The notes under the pieces: model-generated
What the model saw: only the letters and a program-made list of their open reading frames with translations
What the model was told of the DNA's origin: nothing
The model's database searches: none
Position numbers and translations under genes: made by a program
Assembly (NCBI GenBank): GCA_021018815.1
Contig: JAITYX010000103.1
Span: forward strand, 1,302,001 to 1,366,000
Direction of reading: 5' to 3'
DNA from: Talinum fruticosum
Lineage: Eukaryota; Streptophyta; Magnoliopsida; Caryophyllales; Talinaceae
DNA length: 64,000 nt
Shown: positions 60,442 to 64,000 of the stretch, piece by piece
Position numbering within the stretch: position 1 is the first letter of the stretch
Layout of the letters: each line of letters starts with the position of its first letter

Positions 60442-61581
60442 CCCCCTTGAAATGCATATAGATATTTTTTAAAGAGACATAAATTATGAATGAATCATTA
60501 GCACAATTGCTTTTATAAAAATAAAAAATGGTTTTCTTGTAAGAGGAGGAGTCCAATAAATTCACGCAAACGGAATGTTTTGATTGGTAGATCGCAGCCG
60601 TGCTTTAAAAAAAACAGTTAAACTATAATTTTCTTATTTATTACTACTCCATAATATATTTTTGAAATGTCAGCTAAACGCTGTGTAATTATATATTTTT
60701 ATTGCTAAAAAATCCGACAATTATTTCCCAGAGAGAGTTTTAAGGGACCATTGTAATGACCAAAAAACACTGTATGGGTCTCGAGTATTTGAATTTCCAT
60801 TTACACCCTTAATTTTCAGTTAAATTACGGGATTTTTGGAGGCCACCGGGATTGTCTGTAAGGGCAAAAAAGACACAGGCTTCGTTAAAACGGCTACTGT
60901 TGCACGTGTCCTCGGAATCTTTTTAACTTTTTGAAAAGTTGAAGTGATTGGTCAAAAAACCCCACCGCCTTTGCTTTTTATTTACAGAAACTACCCCTTT
61001 TACCCTAGCAATTAGGGTCCACTCTCATGAGAAGCACAGTGGTGAATGGAGTAATACCGGGAAAGTTTCTAGGGTAAAATGGTCATTGGCAGGACATTCA
61101 AGTGGGGCCCATTACCCGCTAAATTCCAAAGATCAGTGACTCTGTGCTCTGCCCCCTCTGCTTTACTCTACTCCAAAGCTCTCGCGTTTCTTCGTCCGAG
61201 CCGCCATTGTTTCTCTCCAAAGCAGCTTCAACCTCTCTCTAATCTCTCTCTTGGGACACAAGCTGCCGAGGTTTTTCTCCGGGGTTTTTCTGCTGCTTTT
61301 CTTTGCCTGCTTGCTTTCTCTCTCCTCGCCATCGAGCTCCATTTTCCACCTTCAAGCACTGCAGATGCTCCACTACACTTTCTCGATTATCTATTGTACG
61401 AAATACTAGTAAAATCCTCATTCTGTTCTATGTGTAGAGAATTTGATTATTTTTCCGCTGAGTTGAGATTTATTGTAGGTTTTATATGATTTTAAGGGAT
61501 ATACTGATTTTTGCTTGTTATTTTATTTTGCAGGTTTTGTTTATTGATTATTAGGTATTAGATTTTGATTTTGATAGAAGG
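60442..61581 (+). other. Promoter and 5' leader of the callose synthase gene
   Basis: ACGTGTC (near 60903), an ABRE-like ACGT element, lies about 680 bp before the ATG. C/T-rich leader sequence begins near 61140. The acceptor-like TTTTGCAG ending at 61533, 48 bp before the ATG, suggests a 5' UTR intron; a donor is less certain (GTAAAA at 61409 is possible). Confidence 0.4.
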
Positions 61582-63924
61582 ATGTCATCTTCTTCGAGAG
61601 GCGGAGGAGGGTCCGATCAGCCGTCTGCAAGACGGCTGATGCGGACGCAGACGGTCGGAAACCTCGGAGAGTCGGCATTTGACAGTGAAATAGTGCCGTC
61701 TTCTCTCGTTGAGATCGCTCCGATTCTTCGTGTTGCTAATGAAGTAGAGAAGCATAATCCCAGAGTTGCTTATCTATGTATGTAGATAATTATGACCCCC
61801 ACCCCCAAATACCTCAATGTTTGTTGTTATAATCGCTTTTGTTGTTTGCATTGATCTAAAAGGGAAGTATGGTGTCAATTTTTTGGAGATTATTTTAGTT
61901 AAGTTGTTAGCTTGAGCTGGCGGTTGTAAAATGTAGAAGGATTAGCACTTACTAGTTACCAAATGGGTAGGTGTTTGATTGTTTAGGAATGTCAGTGTTG
62001 AGATGGGTACTTCTATGTGGAGTGAAAAGTTCGAGTAACATAGCTAATATATGTATTGGACCGTGAGATTACTGACGTAACTTGTTGCCAGGAAGGTCAC
62101 TGTTAGGTCCAACTCTTGTGAAGTGACTGTTGGACATGGAGTTTGTTGTGGAAAAAGAGCTCAACGCAACACAATTGATGTATTGCATCACATTGGTCCA
62201 CGTACTATATTGCTAGTAAATTTGTATCAGGACCAAACCCATGTTTTGGATGGTACAGTTGGTTAAGCTCGTTCCTCAGGAGTGTGTGTATTGTCGACTT
62301 TGTAACAATTCTGTTGGAGTATTTCACATCTATATGGGAGTATGTGAAAGCTATCAATTGATCTACCTTCTTAATATGAATTGTATATTAAGTCTAAAAT
62401 CGTGTATTATCCAAATTTCACTTTATGTGCTATACCTGTGTATATTCTGTCTAAATCTCAATGTATGTGCTATACCCATGTATATTCTATCCAAATCTCA
62501 TAAATGTGCATCAATTAACACTTTTTTATTCATCATTTGTTTCCACATTTTTATTAGGAGTCCATATGATCTTGAATTCCAGGCATTTTGTACTTGGAAT
62601 TCCCTGCTCCTCTTTGAGAAGCAATGTCTTTGCTTGATATGAACTTAAAGCTATATCAAGTTTTAATAAGAAATTATCTTATTTCTGCTATTTATTTATT
62701 TCGCTGGCTTATCTCCGTGACTAATATGCAATGTGCATCCACATATTGAATCTGAAAAAGTTCACCCAATTTATTGGTTGACTCTTGCTTATTACTTAGT
62801 AATCCTTACTTGTTGGTCAGCTCAAGTCTTAGTATAGAAGTCATTCTTCCCTCTTTTAGACTCCCTTTCTCTTAGAAAATTTACCTTTTATGGAGCAGAA
62901 TGCTGGTTTTTTCTTGTTTCTCCAACCATCCTTGTTCAAGATCTTTTGCTAGAAAAGTTTGCGCTATGCGGAAGCCTGGAACCCTGACAGCTTGTTTGGG
63001 CTGGAGCAAATATTTTATTCCCCGTATTTTTCCCTAATACCACCTTCTATCGACTTTGTAGATGAATTTCTGACTTCTAGTCCCGTGATTTGACACATGG
63101 TCAACAGTAATCCAATTTGATGTCTGATAGTTAATTGGTGGTTTGGCAGGTCGATTCTATGCATTTGAGAAAGCGCACAGGTTGGACCCAACTTCTAGCG
63201 GCCGTGGTGTCCGACAGTTTAAAACAGCACTTCTTCAGAGGCTAGAAAGGGTAAGTTCGTCACTTAATAGGGGGCTGATAACAGAGTAATCTTAAGAAAA
63301 TTTAACATGTTGGATCTGCACAGTGGCTTTGTGCGTCCCTATTATCAATGTGCAATTGTCAACATATACTTTGAGCACCTGGAACTTTGAATAGGTTCTA
63401 ATTTTGCCCGTATCTTGTCTCATGAAAAACCATCTGACTCCATTTTCCCCCTCCTTAGCTACGTATGTATGTATGTATTTCTGCTTTTGACATTGCATTT
63501 AAATGCTAGTTCATAAAAAAAAAAAAGACATTTCTTTGTGGTTTATATATGTTTGATATATTCTTCTTAGGACCATGAATCTGTAGTTTCTTTTATAGCT
63601 TGTAGTCTTTTTGCTTTAAATTTACAAGTTTTAAGTTTTTGTTTTTGTTTTGTTTATTTTTAATTTTTTTTTAATGAATTTCCTGGTTTATACGGTGCAT
63701 GCAACTGATAACAAAACTTCTGTTTCTTAGTTTTCTTGATACAGTTTGGTAGTTACGCCTTCATTTTGATACGTAACCTGTAATTTCTTCTTCGTGCAGG
63801 AGAATGATCCAACATTGATGGGAAGAGTTAAAAAGAGTGATGCTCGGGAAATGCAAAGCTTTTATCAACATTACTACAAGAAATATATCCAAGCTTTGCA
63901 AAATGCTGCTGACAAGGCAGATCG
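61582..63924 (+). CDS. CALS3: Callose synthase (1,3-beta-glucan synthase), N-terminal exons, partial
   Basis: Plasma-membrane callose synthase of the GSL/CALS family; only the cytosolic N-terminus (Vta1-like domain) is inside the window. Exons 61582-61777, 63150-63250 and 63800-63924 join in phase and the last ends in phase 2 at a good donor (CG|GTGAGT). Seen: a Gly/Ser N-terminus, [20 protein letters not shown], then [76 protein letters not shown] and [36 protein letters not shown] is closest, from memory, to the CALS3 (GSL12) branch rather than CALS1/2. The catalytic and transmembrane parts lie to the right of the window. Callose synthases serve plasmodesmata, cell plates and wound responses. 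Confidence 0.9.
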
Positions 63925-64000
63925 GTGAGTTTGTTATGGAAGGAGAAAAATTGCAAAGCTGAAGCTTTGTATTTGTCAGTTAACGGTGTTGTATTACCAT

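Overview
The window is nuclear DNA from a flowering plant, almost certainly a eudicot. Genes have many GT-AG introns, the spacers are very AT-rich with microsatellites, and the proteins are plant-type: chloroplast enoyl-ACP reductase, callose synthase, EMSY-LIKE, and a MYB-bromodomain protein. I cannot name the species. No rRNA, tRNA, CRISPR array or bacterial feature was seen.

Layout. (1) 284-622 (-): first coding exon of a SELENOPROTEIN O-like gene that continues left of the window. (2) 2760-10951 (+): EMSY-LIKE (ENT + Tudor/Agenet-like) gene with a Tourist-type MITE in intron 1 and a LINE fragment in intron 4; the reading frame is broken twice. (3) 11614-17386 (-): small alpha/beta hydrolase of two exons whose 5.1 kb intron carries a degenerate array of ~300 bp repeats. 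(4) 18614-26284 (-): MYB/SANT-bromodomain protein with a 5.5 kb AT-rich intron. (5) 29182-31432 (+): NSE4, the kleisin of the SMC5/6 complex, 7 exons. (6) 32266-36015 (-): chloroplast enoyl-ACP reductase (MOD1), 12 coding exons, one apparently with a GC donor. (7) 38186-41385 (+): three-CCCH-finger plus KH RNA-binding protein, with two frameshifts. (8) 44965-46398 (+): intronless C2H2-like zinc-finger gene with a TATA box. (9) 46.4-61.1 kb: gene-poor and transposon-rich, with a SINE-like element, a MITE-like element, an intronless unrecognised and broken gene at 53430-54459, a decayed hAT-like element at 55589-57196, and a clear Mutator-like element at 59102-60432 with ~330 bp terminal inverted repeats and a perfect 9-bp target duplication. 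(10) 61582-63924 (+): first three coding exons of a callose synthase, continuing right.

The genes serve unrelated housekeeping roles (chromatin reading, genome stability, fatty acid synthesis, RNA binding, callose synthesis), as expected for a random nuclear segment. The main unusual points are: the intronic ~300 bp array, with two monomer types that may form a ~590 bp higher-order unit; the MULE with non-TIR internal sequence; and a cluster of one-base frameshifts at homopolymers in two otherwise conserved genes, which more likely reflects sequencing error than gene death. I found no convincing new defence or enzymatic system.
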